Counted from the stretch's first letter, positions 1-8,649 are shown. The stretch is DNA of 64,000 nt from Thermosynechococcaceae cyanobacterium Okahandja (GCA_041530395.1 CP136945.1:1054001-1118000); one strand, 5' to 3'. The notes: a model not told the origin generated them from the sequence alone. Translations and numbers: made by a program.

Positions 1-226
1 CGCCCAGTATCGCTCTCTGGCATGGCTGGTGAGCCGCACCCAGGTGCCGTGGCAGCGCATTACCACCCACGCCGCGGTTGATTTAGGTGGTGAGCGCGCC
101 GATCCTCGCAGCTTTGACTGGGCAAGGTTTGAGCAGTACTGGCAGCCCTTTCACCATGTTCAACAGAGCTACTGTGCCCTCTTGGCTAATCGTCAGCCAC
201 CCTCTGCGCCATCCGAGGCCAGTTAA
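1..226 (+). CDS. N-acetylmuramoyl-L-alanine amidase family protein, C-terminal part (cut by window start)
   Basis: The frame is open from the first bases of the window, so this is the last ~74 residues of a longer protein. The visible part has ITTHAAVD followed by ERADPRSFDW. This resembles the C-terminal zinc-site region of the amidase_2 (AmpD/PGRP-type) fold, where a His and a later Asp-Pro-(x)-FDW segment sit near the metal. Such enzymes cut the amide bond between muramic acid and the stem peptide of peptidoglycan. The start, the first metal ligand and any signal peptide are outside the window. The call rests on one short motif region, so the family is likely but not certain. Confidence 0.55.
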   Translation, partial: AQYRSLAWLVSRTQVPWQRITTHAAVDLGGERADPRSFDWARFEQYWQPFHHVQQSYCALLANRQPPSAPSEAS

Positions 227-277
227 CTTTCCTCAGCCGCAGGCTAGGATAGAGGGGTTTTTGTCAGGGATGCTCCC

Positions 278-1351
278 ATGGGCCTGAAACGTATTGTCTC
301 AATTAGTTTCTTGGTGTTTATTCCCCTCTCCGTTGCTGCCGAAAAATTAGAATGGGGGGCACTCACCGTCTTTATTTTGGCGGCACTGGCCATTGTGCCC
401 TTGGCTATTTGGCTGAGTACTGCCACTGAAGAGGTTGCCCTTGCCACTGGCCCCACCATTGGCGGGCTATTAAATGCCCTGTTTGGCAATGCCACCGAGT
501 TAATTATTGCCATTGTTGCTCTGCGGGCGGGCTTAGTGGATATTGTCAAAGCCAGTATTACCGGCACCCTCATTGCCAATTTACTCTTGGTCATGGGGCT
601 GTCGATGTTTTTGGGAGGCATTCGCTACAAGGAGCAATCCTTTGCGCCGGTGGTGGCGCGGGTCAATGCCTCCTCGATGACCGTGGCGATCGCCGCCATT
701 TTGCTGCCTGCAATGGTCATCTACACTTCTACTAATGTGCCCCCAGCAGCCATTTCTAAAATGTCCGTTGTGGCCGCCGTGATTTTAATTCTGGTCTATG
801 GTTTAACGCTCCTGTTTTCGCTTAAAACCCACAGTTACCTCTACGAAGTTAGCCAAGTGGAACTCGCGGATGACGAGGGGCATCACGAAAAGCCCAACCT
901 GACCCTGTGGATTACGGTGCTGATTATTGCCACGCTGGGGGTGGCCTTTGAGTCAGAAATTTTTGTGGGGGCTGTGGAGTCGGCAACCGAAGGCTTGGGA
1001 CTCACACCTCTGTTTACAGGGGTTATTTTGCTGCCCTTGGTGGGGGGGGCTGCCGAGTACGTCACGGCGGTGGGGGTTGCCCTCAAAGACAATATGGATT
1101 TATCGGTATCCATTGCCCTTGGGTCATCGCTGCTGGTGGCGCTGCTGGTGGCACCGGTGTTGGTGGTAATTGGTCAGGTCATTGGTCAGCCGATGGACTT
1201 GAACTTTAGCCTGTTTGAGGTGGTCACCGTGATTATCTCGGTGGTGATTGCCAATGTGATTAGCCTTGATGGCCGCTCCAACTGGCTGGAGGGGGCGCTG
1301 CTGCTGGCCACCTATGGCATTCTTGGCACGGCCTTCTTTTTCCATACTTAG
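278..1351 (+). CDS. Calcium/proton exchanger (CaxA-type Ca2+/H+ antiporter)
   Basis: A 357-residue integral membrane protein with two halves typical of the CaCA superfamily. The alpha-1 repeat GNATELIIAIVALRAG lies near residues 72-87. The alpha-2 repeat, around residues 250-265 (GGAAEYVTAVGVALKD), carries the conserved acidic residue. About ten to eleven hydrophobic helices are present, with an acidic cytoplasmic loop (ADDEGHHEK) between the halves. These proteins exchange cytoplasmic Ca2+ for protons, probably at the plasma membrane, and support salt and alkaline tolerance. The chosen ATG has AGGGA upstream. Its 3' end overlaps the convergent transglutaminase-like gene by 4 nt. Length and repeat structure match the family. 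Confidence 0.85.
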   Translation: MGLKRIVSISFLVFIPLSVAAEKLEWGALTVFILAALAIVPLAIWLSTATEEVALATGPTIGGLLNALFGNATELIIAIVALRAGLVDIVKASITGTLIANLLLVMGLSMFLGGIRYKEQSFAPVVARVNASSMTVAIAAILLPAMVIYTSTNVPPAAISKMSVVAAVILILVYGLTLLFSLKTHSYLYEVSQVELADDEGHHEKPNLTLWITVLIIATLGVAFESEIFVGAVESATEGLGLTPLFTGVILLPLVGGAAEYVTAVGVALKDNMDLSVSIALGSSLLVALLVAPVLVVIGQVIGQPMDLNFSLFEVVTVIISVVIANVISLDGRSNWLEGALLLATYGILGTAFFFHT

Positions 1352-2202
1352 GCAAGGGGGGAGAGGGGCTGAATCTGAAGTTGGTAGGTCATCGTGGAGG
1401 TAACCCCTTGACCCCGCACCATTCCATGAATGGGTGCCGCATCGCTAGGATCCGCTGCCGCCACAAGGGCAACATGGCGATCGCTCACCGCTAGGCCATG
1501 GGTCGGGTCATAGCCGCGCCAGCCTGCCCCCGGCAGATACACCTCTACCCACGCATGGAGATGGCGCTCTGGATTGTCCGGGTCGCCCTCTTGGTAGCCA
1601 CTGACAAAACGCGCCGCCAGCCCTACCGCGCGGCAGGCATGGATAAACAAAACGGCGGTATCCCGACAGGATCCCTGTTGCTGCTGCCACGTCACACAGG
1701 GCGGCCATGGTGCCCCGGTCTCGCGAATCTGATGCTGGCAGGTGCGGTAAATTTTCTCGTTAAGTGCACTTAAAAAGGGCAGAAGCTGCCCCTCTACCGT
1801 TGCAAGAATTTGCCATGCCAACTGATAGGCCACCGGATCCACCGCCGCTGCCAGATAGGGCTGTAACTCATTGGCTAACCGTTGAGGATAGTTAAAGGGT
1901 AAGGTGGTGGCCCACGGCTCCAGCAGATAGTTAAAGGGATTCTTGCAGTAGGTGGTCACCTCAGAGGTGACTTGAATCATCAAAGTTGTGGTGGGTTCCT
2001 CTGACCACCAGTAGCGCCGCAGGTGATTGCCATAGGTATCTAGAACAGTACTTTCCCCTTGGGGCAGCGGCAGAATTTGCACCGCCAGCGATCGCAGGTG
2101 CTGATGACCATCACTGCGGGGAATCAGGCGGAGATCGTGGGGCGCTAAGGCAACGGGACGACTATAGGTATAGGTGGTTTGGTGGCTAATGCGGTAGTCC
2201 AT
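1348..2202 (-). CDS. Transglutaminase-like domain protein
   Basis: About 284 residues from the ATG at 2202, where the protein reads MDYRISHQTTYTYSRP, the usual beginning of the bacterial transglutaminase N-terminal domain. A longer ORF begins at 2244 but adds unrelated residues. The C-terminal half has the transglutaminase core: QGSCRDTAVLFIHACRAVGLAARFVSGY supplies the catalytic Cys, HLHAWVEVYLPGAGWRGYDPTHG the His and Asp. Family members are cysteine-protease-fold enzymes thought to act as peptidases or amidases on unknown substrates. The gene converges on the Ca2+/H+ antiporter and is divergent from psbZ. The triad is intact, so it should be active; the substrate is unknown. Confidence 0.8.
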   Translation of the reverse strand: MDYRISHQTTYTYSRPVALAPHDLRLIPRSDGHQHLRSLAVQILPLPQGESTVLDTYGNHLRRYWWSEEPTTTLMIQVTSEVTTYCKNPFNYLLEPWATTLPFNYPQRLANELQPYLAAAVDPVAYQLAWQILATVEGQLLPFLSALNEKIYRTCQHQIRETGAPWPPCVTWQQQQGSCRDTAVLFIHACRAVGLAARFVSGYQEGDPDNPERHLHAWVEVYLPGAGWRGYDPTHGLAVSDRHVALVAAADPSDAAPIHGMVRGQGVTSTMTYQLQIQPLSPLA

Positions 2203-2341
2203 GGATTGCACGACTGCGTTCAGGATTATTTTGGCATCCCGCACCGAGTTTAGGGGAAGAAAATGGGGGATAATGCTACTTCAGAGGTAGTGAGTTGGCT
2301 ACCCCGCACTTGCCGCTGATCAGATTTGGGAGTTAGCAACG

Positions 2342-2530
2342 ATGTCGATTTTGTTTCAATTGGCGCTCGCCGCACTCGTCATTCTTTCCTTTGTGATGGT
2401 GATTGGCGTTCCGGTGGCCTATGCCTCACCCCAAGATTGGGATCGCTCGAAGCAGTTAATCTTTTTGGGGTCTGGCGCTTGGATTGCCCTTGTCCTCATT
2501 GTCGCAGTGCTCAATTTCTTCGTCGTCTAG
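2342..2530 (+). CDS. psbZ: Photosystem II reaction center protein Z
   Basis: A 62-residue protein with two transmembrane helices (about residues 4-25 and 40-60) joined by the loop [12 protein letters not shown] recognise the whole sequence as PsbZ (Ycf9), a low-molecular-mass photosystem II subunit that stabilises peripheral antenna and monomer-monomer contacts. The length equals the usual 62 residues. GGGAG lies about 8 nt before the ATG. The stop codon overlaps the 3' end of the convergent methyltransferase gene by 4 nt. It stands alone here rather than in a photosystem operon. Confidence 0.97.
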   Translation: MSILFQLALAALVILSFVMVIGVPVAYASPQDWDRSKQLIFLGSGAWIALVLIVAVLNFFVV

Positions 2531-3303
2531 CTAGGCCAGCGCTGGCGATAAACTTCGTAAAGCAGCACGGCGGTGGCGATCGCTACGTTTAACGAGTCCA
2601 CCGCTGCCGCTTGGGGAATTGCCACAGGCGTAAAGGTCAAGGCACCGTACTCGGCGGGCAGTCCTTGACCTTCATTACCCATCACAAGCAGTGTCGGCTG
2701 CGAAAAATCAACCTGCCAATAGACCTGCGTTGCCGTCGGGGCGGTAACCACCACCTGCCAGCCCTGCGCTTGGTACTGTTGTAACACTGGCAGCGGCTCT
2801 GGAATGGTTTGGCAAGGCAGGCGAAACCACTGCCCCGCGCTCGCCCGTAGTACCTTAGGGTGGCTGAACTCAACGCAGTCAGCACTCAGGAGAATGCCCT
2901 CAACGCCAACCGCCGCCGCCGTCCGCACAATGGTGCCTAAATTGCCCGGATCTTGGAGCGTGACCAAGCACAGCCCCAAACTTTTTAGGGGCAGCGACTC
3001 GCGAGGGCAATAGCGGCTGACGGCCACCACCCCATCCGGTGTCTGGGTGGTACACAGAGCAGCCAACACCTCTGGGCTAACCAGTTCGAGGCGATCGCTG
3101 TGCTCCTCTAGGTGCTTGAGCCAATGAATAGGCTGCTTTTCCCACCACGCCGTTGTACAACACACCACCTCAAAGGGGTAACCTGCCGCCAGTGCCTCCT
3201 GAATAAGGTGGGTTCCCTCCAACAGAAGATACCCCTGACGATGCTTGCGCTGGTGGAGCTTGCGAATGTGGCGCACCAGCGGATTTTGGCGACTGGTAAT
3301 CAC
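2527..3303 (-). CDS. TrmH/SpoU-family RNA 2'-O-methyltransferase
   Basis: A 258-residue protein. The N-terminus [16 protein letters not shown] with a following [12 protein letters not shown] is the substrate-binding domain of RlmB/TrmH-like enzymes (an L30e-like fold). The C-terminal part carries the three SPOUT motifs that form the trefoil knot: motif 1 with [13 protein letters not shown], motif 2 with [12 protein letters not shown], motif 3 with [19 protein letters not shown]. It uses SAM to methylate a ribose 2'-OH in rRNA or tRNA. Which nucleotide cannot be told from the sequence, so no specific gene symbol is given. It is convergent with psbZ. Confidence 0.88.
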   Translation of the reverse strand: MITSRQNPLVRHIRKLHQRKHRQGYLLLEGTHLIQEALAAGYPFEVVCCTTAWWEKQPIHWLKHLEEHSDRLELVSPEVLAALCTTQTPDGVVAVSRYCPRESLPLKSLGLCLVTLQDPGNLGTIVRTAAAVGVEGILLSADCVEFSHPKVLRASAGQWFRLPCQTIPEPLPVLQQYQAQGWQVVVTAPTATQVYWQVDFSQPTLLVMGNEGQGLPAEYGALTFTPVAIPQAAAVDSLNVAIATAVLLYEVYRQRWPS

Positions 3304-3310
3304 GGACAGG

Positions 3311-3727
3311 CTACTGACCTTGATAATTCGATAGCTGGGCTAGCCCTTGCAGGGGAAACACCCCTTCGTACTTTTTGCCGTTAATTTCCCAAGTCGGGTA
3401 GGCACGGATATTAGCCTGCTTACACAACTCGGGTTTAGGGTTGGTACCGCGGGGGTCACACTCAATGTAATTAATGCTCTTAAAGGCACTGCCAAAGAGT
3501 TCTTTCTGCTTGGCGCAGGCGGGACACCAGTAGGCACCGTACATCTTGGCATTAATTTTGTTCAGGTGGGTGGCCAAGCCTTGGGCCGAAACCGTTTGAC
3601 TTGTACCCTGAGCAAGGGCAGGTGCATTTGCCGTCACCAGCCGCGGTGGCATGGCGATCGCCCCTACCATCCCCAACCCGAAACCTACCAGTACATAGGG
3701 CAGTGTGCGCCCAGACCCATAACTCAT
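3311..3727 (-). CDS. Membrane-anchored thioredoxin-fold protein with CPAC motif
   Basis: 138 residues from the ATG at 3727 (MSYGSGRTLPY); a start 6 codons upstream is possible. Residues ~8-28 form a hydrophobic anchor or uncleaved signal. After a linker comes a thioredoxin-like domain with MYGAYWCPACAKQKELFG and a later NIRAYPTWEINGKKYEG. This matches the thioredoxin domain fused to cyanobacterial vitamin K epoxide reductase homologues, and the pair of Cys in DPRGTNPKPELCK fits too. I infer a role in disulfide formation in the lumen or periplasm, perhaps as a stand-alone partner of a VKOR elsewhere. It sits just upstream of the methyltransferase on the same strand, with 7 nt between them. Confidence 0.75.
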   Translation of the reverse strand: MSYGSGRTLPYVLVGFGLGMVGAIAMPPRLVTANAPALAQGTSQTVSAQGLATHLNKINAKMYGAYWCPACAKQKELFGSAFKSINYIECDPRGTNPKPELCKQANIRAYPTWEINGKKYEGVFPLQGLAQLSNYQGQ

Positions 3728-3816
3728 AGCAGCATGACTCGCCAATAACGGTGCCGTAGAACCATTCTACTGCTCTACTGACCTCCTGCTACCCTCTGTG
3801 GTTCCCACTGCGCCGC

Positions 3817-6114
3817 TTAGCGCTGAGGGGGAATATGCTGCACCGGATGCTCTGGATGGGTGGCCTCCCACTCCGCCAGAAACTCTTGGGTATCTTTGAC
3901 CGGCGGTAAGGGCAAGGCACCACCCGGGCCGGCCAAGGGGCGCAAGCCATTGAGTTCCGCCAAAATGGCTGTACCGTTGTTGATCACCACCGCAAGGATG
4001 GGGTCAAGGGCAAAGAAGATGCCCGAGAGTAAGGCGCCAATGTTGGGAATGGCCACAATTGCCGTATTTTGCCAGACAATCTCCATCGCTTGTTTGGCAA
4101 TGCGGATGGCAAGGGTGAGACCACGCAGGTCATCCTCCATCAGCACCACATCCGCCGTCTCCCGAGCAATATCGGTTGCCCCGGCAAACGAAATCGAGAC
4201 ATCGGCGTAGGCCAAGGCAGCAGAGTCATTAATGCCATCACCGCAGAAGGCCACCACTTTGCCGCTGTCGTGGAGGCTACGTACCACCTCGACTTTCTTC
4301 TCGGGAAAGGCTTCAGCATAGATATTCTGGGGAGCAATACCCAGATCCTTGGCAACGGCACGAGCCACCCGACCCACATCGCCGGTGAGCATATGGGGGG
4401 TAATGCCAGCCTCCTTGAGTTCGCGAATCACATCGGGGCTTTCGTGGCGAATCGGATCGCTGTAGAGAATCACCCCGAGCAGACGGCCATCGCCACCCAC
4501 ATAGACCACCGAGGCTCGCCCTGAATTGAGATCCGGAAACCGCTCGTTGAGTTCGTTCAGGCAAATGTTTTCCTGCTCCATCATGCGACGGCTACCAACG
4601 CGCAGATCCACGCCGCGGACTTTAGTGACCACCCCTAAACCAACGCGGTATTCCCAGTCCTCGCAGTCGTACAGGGGCATATTAGTTTCACGGGCATGGC
4701 GGACAATGGCTTCAGCGACCGGGTGGGTGAGGCCTTGCTCGGCACTGGCAGCCATGCTCAGGAGGTCATCGGCACTAAAGCGGGGATCCATCACTTTGAT
4801 GTCAGTCACCCCGGCATGGCCTTGGGTGAGGGTACCGGTTTTATCAAAAACAATGGTGTCAATTTGTGCCAGTTTTTCAATGGCACGGCCACTGCGAATT
4901 AAAACCCCGTGCTGAGCCGCGTAGGTGAGCGCCGAGAGGATGGTGGTGGGCACAGACACCCGAATGCCGGTACCCAGATCAAGGGTGAGCAGGGCGATCG
5001 CCCGGTTGAGATCACCGGAGAGCAGGCCAACACCCGTGCCAATGGCCAAGGTGGGAATCACCGCTTGGTTGGCCACCATGGCGGCATAGTTTTCAATGCG
5101 GGTATCGTGTACCGGTGCTGACTGCATCAGACCAACAATCACCCCGGCTCGCGTATTCTTACCTGTGCGCTCGGTCAAGATCACCAGTTGACCATCCACG
5201 AGCAAGGTTGAGGCAAACACCTCCATCCCTTCGGTACGGGTCACCGGCACCGACTCGCCGGTGAGTTTGCACTGATCCACAAGACCCGTGCCCCGCAGCA
5301 CAATACCATCAACCGGAATCTGATCCCCGGGATAGACAACAACGCGATCGCCCTCAACTAAATCCTTCACCTCCACTTCCACCTCGACCCCATCCCGCTC
5401 CACAAAAGCGGTCTTGCCGAGGCAGTCCAACAGATCCAAATTAGCCCGCTCCGAACCGCGTGCCGTGAGGTCACGAATCACCTCGCCCCCTTCGACTAAG
5501 CCCAGCATGAAGGAGGGGGCAAAGTAGTGCCCTTGCATTGTGTGCAGGGCGATCGCCAACCCATCCAGAAAATCAATCGTTAACTGTTTCTCCTGTTGTA
5601 GGGCATCCCACGCCCGCTTAAAGACCGGCATCGCCCCAGCAATCACCACACTGGCAATGACATAGCCCGGCACAGGTAACCCCATCATTGCGCCCAAGCT
5701 CAGACCCAACCCTAGGGCCGGCAACCCCAAGCGCTCCCAGTAATTAATTTCATGACTTTCCGCCTCCGGTGCCGCCTTCTCTGCCGCCAGTACCGGCAAG
5801 TCTGGGTTCGCGGCCACCTGAATTGATTCAAAAATTTGCCCTTGTACCGTTGCCAGTGCTTCGCCAAAGAGCTTGGGATTGTACTCCACCACCAAGGAGC
5901 GCGCTGGCGGATTAATCCGAGCGGCACTGACAGCGGGCAACGTTCCCACAATGTAGAGTAAGCGAGCGCCATACTCCGCATCAAACCCTAACCGTGGAAT
6001 CCGAATCCGAAACCGACCCGTAATCCAATGCACAACTTGGTAATGAATCGTTTCGGTGGTAACAGCGGTGGCTAAACTCGACTCTGGGGAAGCACTGTGG
6101 GCAATAGTGGTCAT
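3817..6114 (-). CDS. P-type cation-transporting ATPase (P1B-like, without a CPC metal motif)
   Basis: 765 residues. An N-terminal domain (about 25-110; VVHWITGRFRIRIPRL) resembles a degenerate heavy-metal-associated fold without CxxC. The catalytic core is complete: TGES in the actuator domain, the phosphorylation site DKTGTLTQG near residue 420, HP (LTHPVAEA) in the nucleotide domain, MLTGD, and GDGINDSAALAYAD. The helix before the phosphorylation site normally carries CPC, SPC or CPH; here it reads LDLGTGIRVSVPT, so the ion-binding Cys are missing. The last membrane segment has NNGTAILAELNGLRPL. This pattern is seen in cyanobacterial and actinobacterial P1-type pumps related to CtpC. The transported ion cannot be stated; Mn2+ or another transition metal is a guess. 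Confidence 0.85.
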   Translation of the reverse strand: MTTIAHSASPESSLATAVTTETIHYQVVHWITGRFRIRIPRLGFDAEYGARLLYIVGTLPAVSAARINPPARSLVVEYNPKLFGEALATVQGQIFESIQVAANPDLPVLAAEKAAPEAESHEINYWERLGLPALGLGLSLGAMMGLPVPGYVIASVVIAGAMPVFKRAWDALQQEKQLTIDFLDGLAIALHTMQGHYFAPSFMLGLVEGGEVIRDLTARGSERANLDLLDCLGKTAFVERDGVEVEVEVKDLVEGDRVVVYPGDQIPVDGIVLRGTGLVDQCKLTGESVPVTRTEGMEVFASTLLVDGQLVILTERTGKNTRAGVIVGLMQSAPVHDTRIENYAAMVANQAVIPTLAIGTGVGLLSGDLNRAIALLTLDLGTGIRVSVPTTILSALTYAAQHGVLIRSGRAIEKLAQIDTIVFDKTGTLTQGHAGVTDIKVMDPRFSADDLLSMAASAEQGLTHPVAEAIVRHARETNMPLYDCEDWEYRVGLGVVTKVRGVDLRVGSRRMMEQENICLNELNERFPDLNSGRASVVYVGGDGRLLGVILYSDPIRHESPDVIRELKEAGITPHMLTGDVGRVARAVAKDLGIAPQNIYAEAFPEKKVEVVRSLHDSGKVVAFCGDGINDSAALAYADVSISFAGATDIARETADVVLMEDDLRGLTLAIRIAKQAMEIVWQNTAIVAIPNIGALLSGIFFALDPILAVVINNGTAILAELNGLRPLAGPGGALPLPPVKDTQEFLAEWEATHPEHPVQHIPPQR

Positions 6115-6284
6115 GGTTGTTTCCAGAATGGTACAAAACTATCAAGCACTTGTTATCTTCAGAAGATATGCTGTTGGGCGTAGCCTAGCGCACCCAGATG
6201 GCAAAATGATGGCAACACTGTGAACACCAGATGACAAAAGTTGATTCAAATTAAAGCAGTCTCCCCAATGAAAGGCAATGTGTC

Positions 6285-6557
6285 ATGGGCCGATTTATTC
6301 CTTACAATTTGCATTTACAAATTAGCCAAATGTACCAGCAAGGACAAGCATTTTTTGCAACGGCAAAGGTAGAAGATTGGCTGAGACAGTATCAACAAAA
6401 TCCTGCAGACTACATTATTTCGTTTACCCAACACCCGGCACCGCCAAATTCTGGCCTCGTGTATGTGGTGCATGTACACCTACAGCGCCGTGATGGCCAG
6501 CCAGTGGATCCGTGGCTCTTGGCGCACCTACAGGGGCATCCCAAGGGACACCAATAG
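6285..6557 (+). CDS. Small protein of unknown function
   Basis: 90 residues, no membrane segment, mildly basic at the C-terminus. It reads as a compact alpha/beta protein with an aromatic-rich N-terminal half (FIPYNLHLQISQMYQQG) and a beta-rich middle (GLVYVVHVHLQRRDG). I do not recognise the family. The ORF has a good ATG and normal codon use for this window and lies alone between the divergent P-type ATPase and the gifB unit, both of which have their own signals. A real small gene is likely. Confidence 0.55.
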   Translation: MGRFIPYNLHLQISQMYQQGQAFFATAKVEDWLRQYQQNPADYIISFTQHPAPPNSGLVYVVHVHLQRRDGQPVDPWLLAHLQGHPKGHQ

Positions 6558-6575
6558 TAAAGTTTTATGAACGGC

Positions 6576-6604
6576 TTGCTTTAAGGTCGAGAAATTGTTA
6601 AATT
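6576..6604 (+). promoter_or_regulatory. Predicted promoter of the gifB riboswitch transcript
   Basis: TTGCTT at 6576-6581 and TAAATT at 6599-6604 are separated by 17 nt, a good sigma-70-type arrangement. Transcription would start near 6611, only a few bases before the first stem of the glutamine riboswitch. This is read from the sequence and has not been mapped. Confidence 0.5.
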
Positions 6605-6610
6605 AGATAC
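6597..6610 (+). promoter_or_regulatory. NtcA-like binding site overlapping the gifB -10 element
   Basis: GTT-N8-TAC (6597-6599 and 6608-6610) differs by one base from the NtcA consensus GTA-N8-TAC. It covers the predicted -10 box and start site, the position expected for repression. NtcA is known to repress gif genes under nitrogen limitation in Synechocystis, so site and position fit the downstream gene. Confidence 0.5.
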
Positions 6611-6618
6611 AGAAATGA

Positions 6619-6732
6619 ATCGTTCATCTCTCTCAGGACATCAGTAAAACGCTTTCAAGACCTCGTCATTCGTCAGCGTTGTTCCTGTAGTCAGAGACGG
6701 AAGTAGGGAGATCGCTCCCGAAGGAACGCGCC
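6619..6732 (+). ncRNA. L-glutamine riboswitch (glnA RNA motif)
   Basis: The core conserved bases of the glnA RNA are present in order. CGTTC (6621-6625) pairs with GAACG (6724-6728) as P1. The P2 base TCTCT (6627-6631) pairs with AGAGA (6693-6697). Then come the E-loop bases ACGGAAGTAGG (6697-6707), the P3 hairpin GGGAG/CTCCC (6706-6710 and 6715-6719), and GAAGGAACGCG. P2 is extended by an inserted domain with CAGGA/TCCTG and AACGCT/AGCGTT stems. Ligand-bound RNA of this class raises expression of downstream genes when glutamine is high. It lies 39 nt before gifB, which makes biological sense because IF17 switches off glutamine synthetase when nitrogen is plentiful. Confidence 0.9.
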
Positions 6733-6771
6733 TCAACCAGTCCACTTTGTACTAAAAATGGGGCGACAACT

Positions 6772-7215
6772 ATGACTACTCTTACTTATCGCGGCGTTCA
6801 ATACAACTACGTTCCTCCTGCGATCAACACCCAAGCCACCGATGTGGTGGCCAAGTATCGCGGTGCCACCTACCGCGTTGCCACGGCGGTCAATCCACCG
6901 GAAGACTCCCTCAAGGTGATGACCTACCGCGGTGTGAAGTATCAAAAAGGGAAAAAATTGGCGGGAGTTCCGGCTGCCCGGATGGCCGATCCAACGGTCT
7001 CTGCCAACTTACCAACAGACATCAACGAAATGGCACGTTCGTTGGCGATGGCACACCATGTCACGATCAAAAGCCGTGAACAAACCCTGCTAGCGCGGAC
7101 AGCCGCCGCCATTGGTATGCCTGCAACCGCTGCAAACTACTGGAGCCAAATTCAAGGCAAAATCAATCCCGTGTTTGGTGCCACCTACGATCGCTCTCAC
7201 GTTGCCCTTAGCTAG
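6772..7215 (+). CDS. gifB: Glutamine synthetase inactivating factor IF17
   Basis: 147 residues, close to the 149 of Synechocystis IF17. The N-terminal ~80 residues carry DUF4278-type repeats (LTYRGVQY at 4-11, AKYRGATYRV at 27-36, MTYRGVKY at 50-57). The C-terminal ~64 residues match the IF7/IF17 inhibitor domain: ARSLAMAHHVTIKSREQ, LARTAAAIG, YWSQIQGK, then TYDRSHVALS. IF proteins bind glutamine synthetase type I by basic residues and inhibit it reversibly. The gene follows a glutamine riboswitch and an NtcA-like site, so both the intracellular glutamine level and NtcA should set its expression. It ends before a strong terminator and appears monocistronic. The similarity is from memory, but the three context elements agree. 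Confidence 0.85.
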   Translation: MTTLTYRGVQYNYVPPAINTQATDVVAKYRGATYRVATAVNPPEDSLKVMTYRGVKYQKGKKLAGVPAARMADPTVSANLPTDINEMARSLAMAHHVTIKSREQTLLARTAAAIGMPATAANYWSQIQGKINPVFGATYDRSHVALS

Positions 7216-7268
7216 GGTTATCGCGAGCACAGCGCACCCACCACACCTAAGTCACTCAATCAATCCTC

Positions 7269-7300
7269 AGGGAGCGGGGTTATTTCCCTAGCTCCCTTTT
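7269..7300 (+). terminator. Rho-independent terminator of gifB
   Basis: AGGGAGC (7269-7275) pairs with GCTCCCT (7291-7297) and is followed by TTT-GGG-TTT. An inner GGGG/CCC pairing can extend the stem. It lies 54 nt after the gifB stop and also in front of the convergent PhoX-like gene. Confidence 0.75.
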
Positions 7301-7314
7301 GGGTTTGCCAACCG

Positions 7315-8649
7315 TTAGGCGCGGCGATCCCAAGGTCCCCAAATGGCAAACGTCATTCCCGGATGGTAGAGGTTAACAAACATCGTCTGGCCATCGGGGG
7401 CAAAGCAGACTCCCGCTAGCTCTTGATCGTTAAGGGCATTCTGAGCAAAGGGGTAGATGTCTCCTTGGGGGGTAATTCCCACAAGACGGTTAATCGCATC
7501 TTCGCCATCTTCGCAACAGATGAGGTCGCCCCAGGGGGACATGGTGATATTATCAGGGTAATCTAAAATATCTTTGCCGGGGGACTCAACAAACAGTTCA
7601 ATGGTGCCGCCGTCGCTGGCGGTTGTGCCCGGGCGGTAGCGCCAGATTTGCCCCAAACGCTTGTTACCGCCACTGGTAGCGGTGAAGTAAAACTCGCCAT
7701 TGTGGTAGCATAGCCCTTCACCACGCACAAATTGGGCTGCCCCTTTGTCATAGCCTTCGTAGCGCACGGTATCTACTGCCGGGTCAGGCTCTGTAATGGT
7801 GACCCACTCTACCTCAAAGGCTTTACGCAGCGGAAAGTCGGTACCGGTGTTGATCTTGGGGTAGCGCTTGATCTTCAGGGCTTGCAGTTGCCCGCCAGCG
7901 GCGAGGTTGCCGGGTACCTTGGGGATAAACCGGTAAAAGAGGCTGTCCCCGCGATCTTCCGTTTGATAGACAATGTTGGTTTTGGGGTCGATGGCGATCG
8001 CTTCGTGCTGAAAGCGACCCATGGCTTTGAGGGGCACGGGTGTTACCGCCCCTTCGGCGCTAATGGTCACTTCAAAGTTGTAGCCATGGCGTTTTTGCAC
8101 CGGACCGGCATTACCCGGATTTTCAGGGGTAGAAACGGTTTCTTCACAGCTAATCCAACTGCCCCAGAGGGTTTGACCACCCGCACAGTTGCGAGAGGTG
8201 CCCGCCAAGGAGACATAGTGGCGCAACAGTTGCCGATCCTTGCTCACCACTAGGGTGGTGGTGCCCCCGGGAGCCAGCGGATCGTACATTTTCTCTTTGG
8301 CGGCAACAACCCCTTGGAAACTGCGGGGGAGGCCGGGATAGACTTCGTGATTGCGGACAAGAATAGTGGTGCCATCTGGGCCCGGAAAGGCCGCCATGCC
8401 ATCGTGGAGGGTGGGAACAGGGTTACCATCACTGAGGCGATCGCCCAACTTAGAAAAAACGCGATACTGGAACCCTGCCGGCAGATCTAGCAACCCCTGC
8501 GGATCCTTAACAAGGGAGCCAAAGCCTCGACCGGCCACTGGTTGACCCTCAGCAACCCGCTGGTACAGCAACTGTAACCCTTGTGGCAATAACGTCAACC
8601 CCACACCCGTGGCCGCTAACGTGAGAAAGTGACGACGCTGCAAAATCAT
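7315..8649 (-). CDS. PhoX-like (DUF839) secreted phosphatase family protein
   Basis: About 444 residues from the ATG at 8649. The N-terminus has RRHFLTLAATG, a twin-arginine-type signal (RRxFL) followed by a hydrophobic run, so export in a folded, metal-loaded state is likely. The mature part shows the DUF839/PhoX beta-propeller features: LPAGFQYRVFSKLGDRLSDG, VRNHE, SRNCAGGQTLWGSWISCEE with the paired Cys-Glu seen in PhoX, and ICCEDGEDAINRL near the end. PhoX enzymes are Ca2+/Fe3+-dependent alkaline phosphatases, but many DUF839 proteins are untested. No Pho box was found by eye. The gene faces gifB. Confidence 0.75.
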   Translation of the reverse strand: MILQRRHFLTLAATGVGLTLLPQGLQLLYQRVAEGQPVAGRGFGSLVKDPQGLLDLPAGFQYRVFSKLGDRLSDGNPVPTLHDGMAAFPGPDGTTILVRNHEVYPGLPRSFQGVVAAKEKMYDPLAPGGTTTLVVSKDRQLLRHYVSLAGTSRNCAGGQTLWGSWISCEETVSTPENPGNAGPVQKRHGYNFEVTISAEGAVTPVPLKAMGRFQHEAIAIDPKTNIVYQTEDRGDSLFYRFIPKVPGNLAAGGQLQALKIKRYPKINTGTDFPLRKAFEVEWVTITEPDPAVDTVRYEGYDKGAAQFVRGEGLCYHNGEFYFTATSGGNKRLGQIWRYRPGTTASDGGTIELFVESPGKDILDYPDNITMSPWGDLICCEDGEDAINRLVGITPQGDIYPFAQNALNDQELAGVCFAPDGQTMFVNLYHPGMTFAIWGPWDRRA

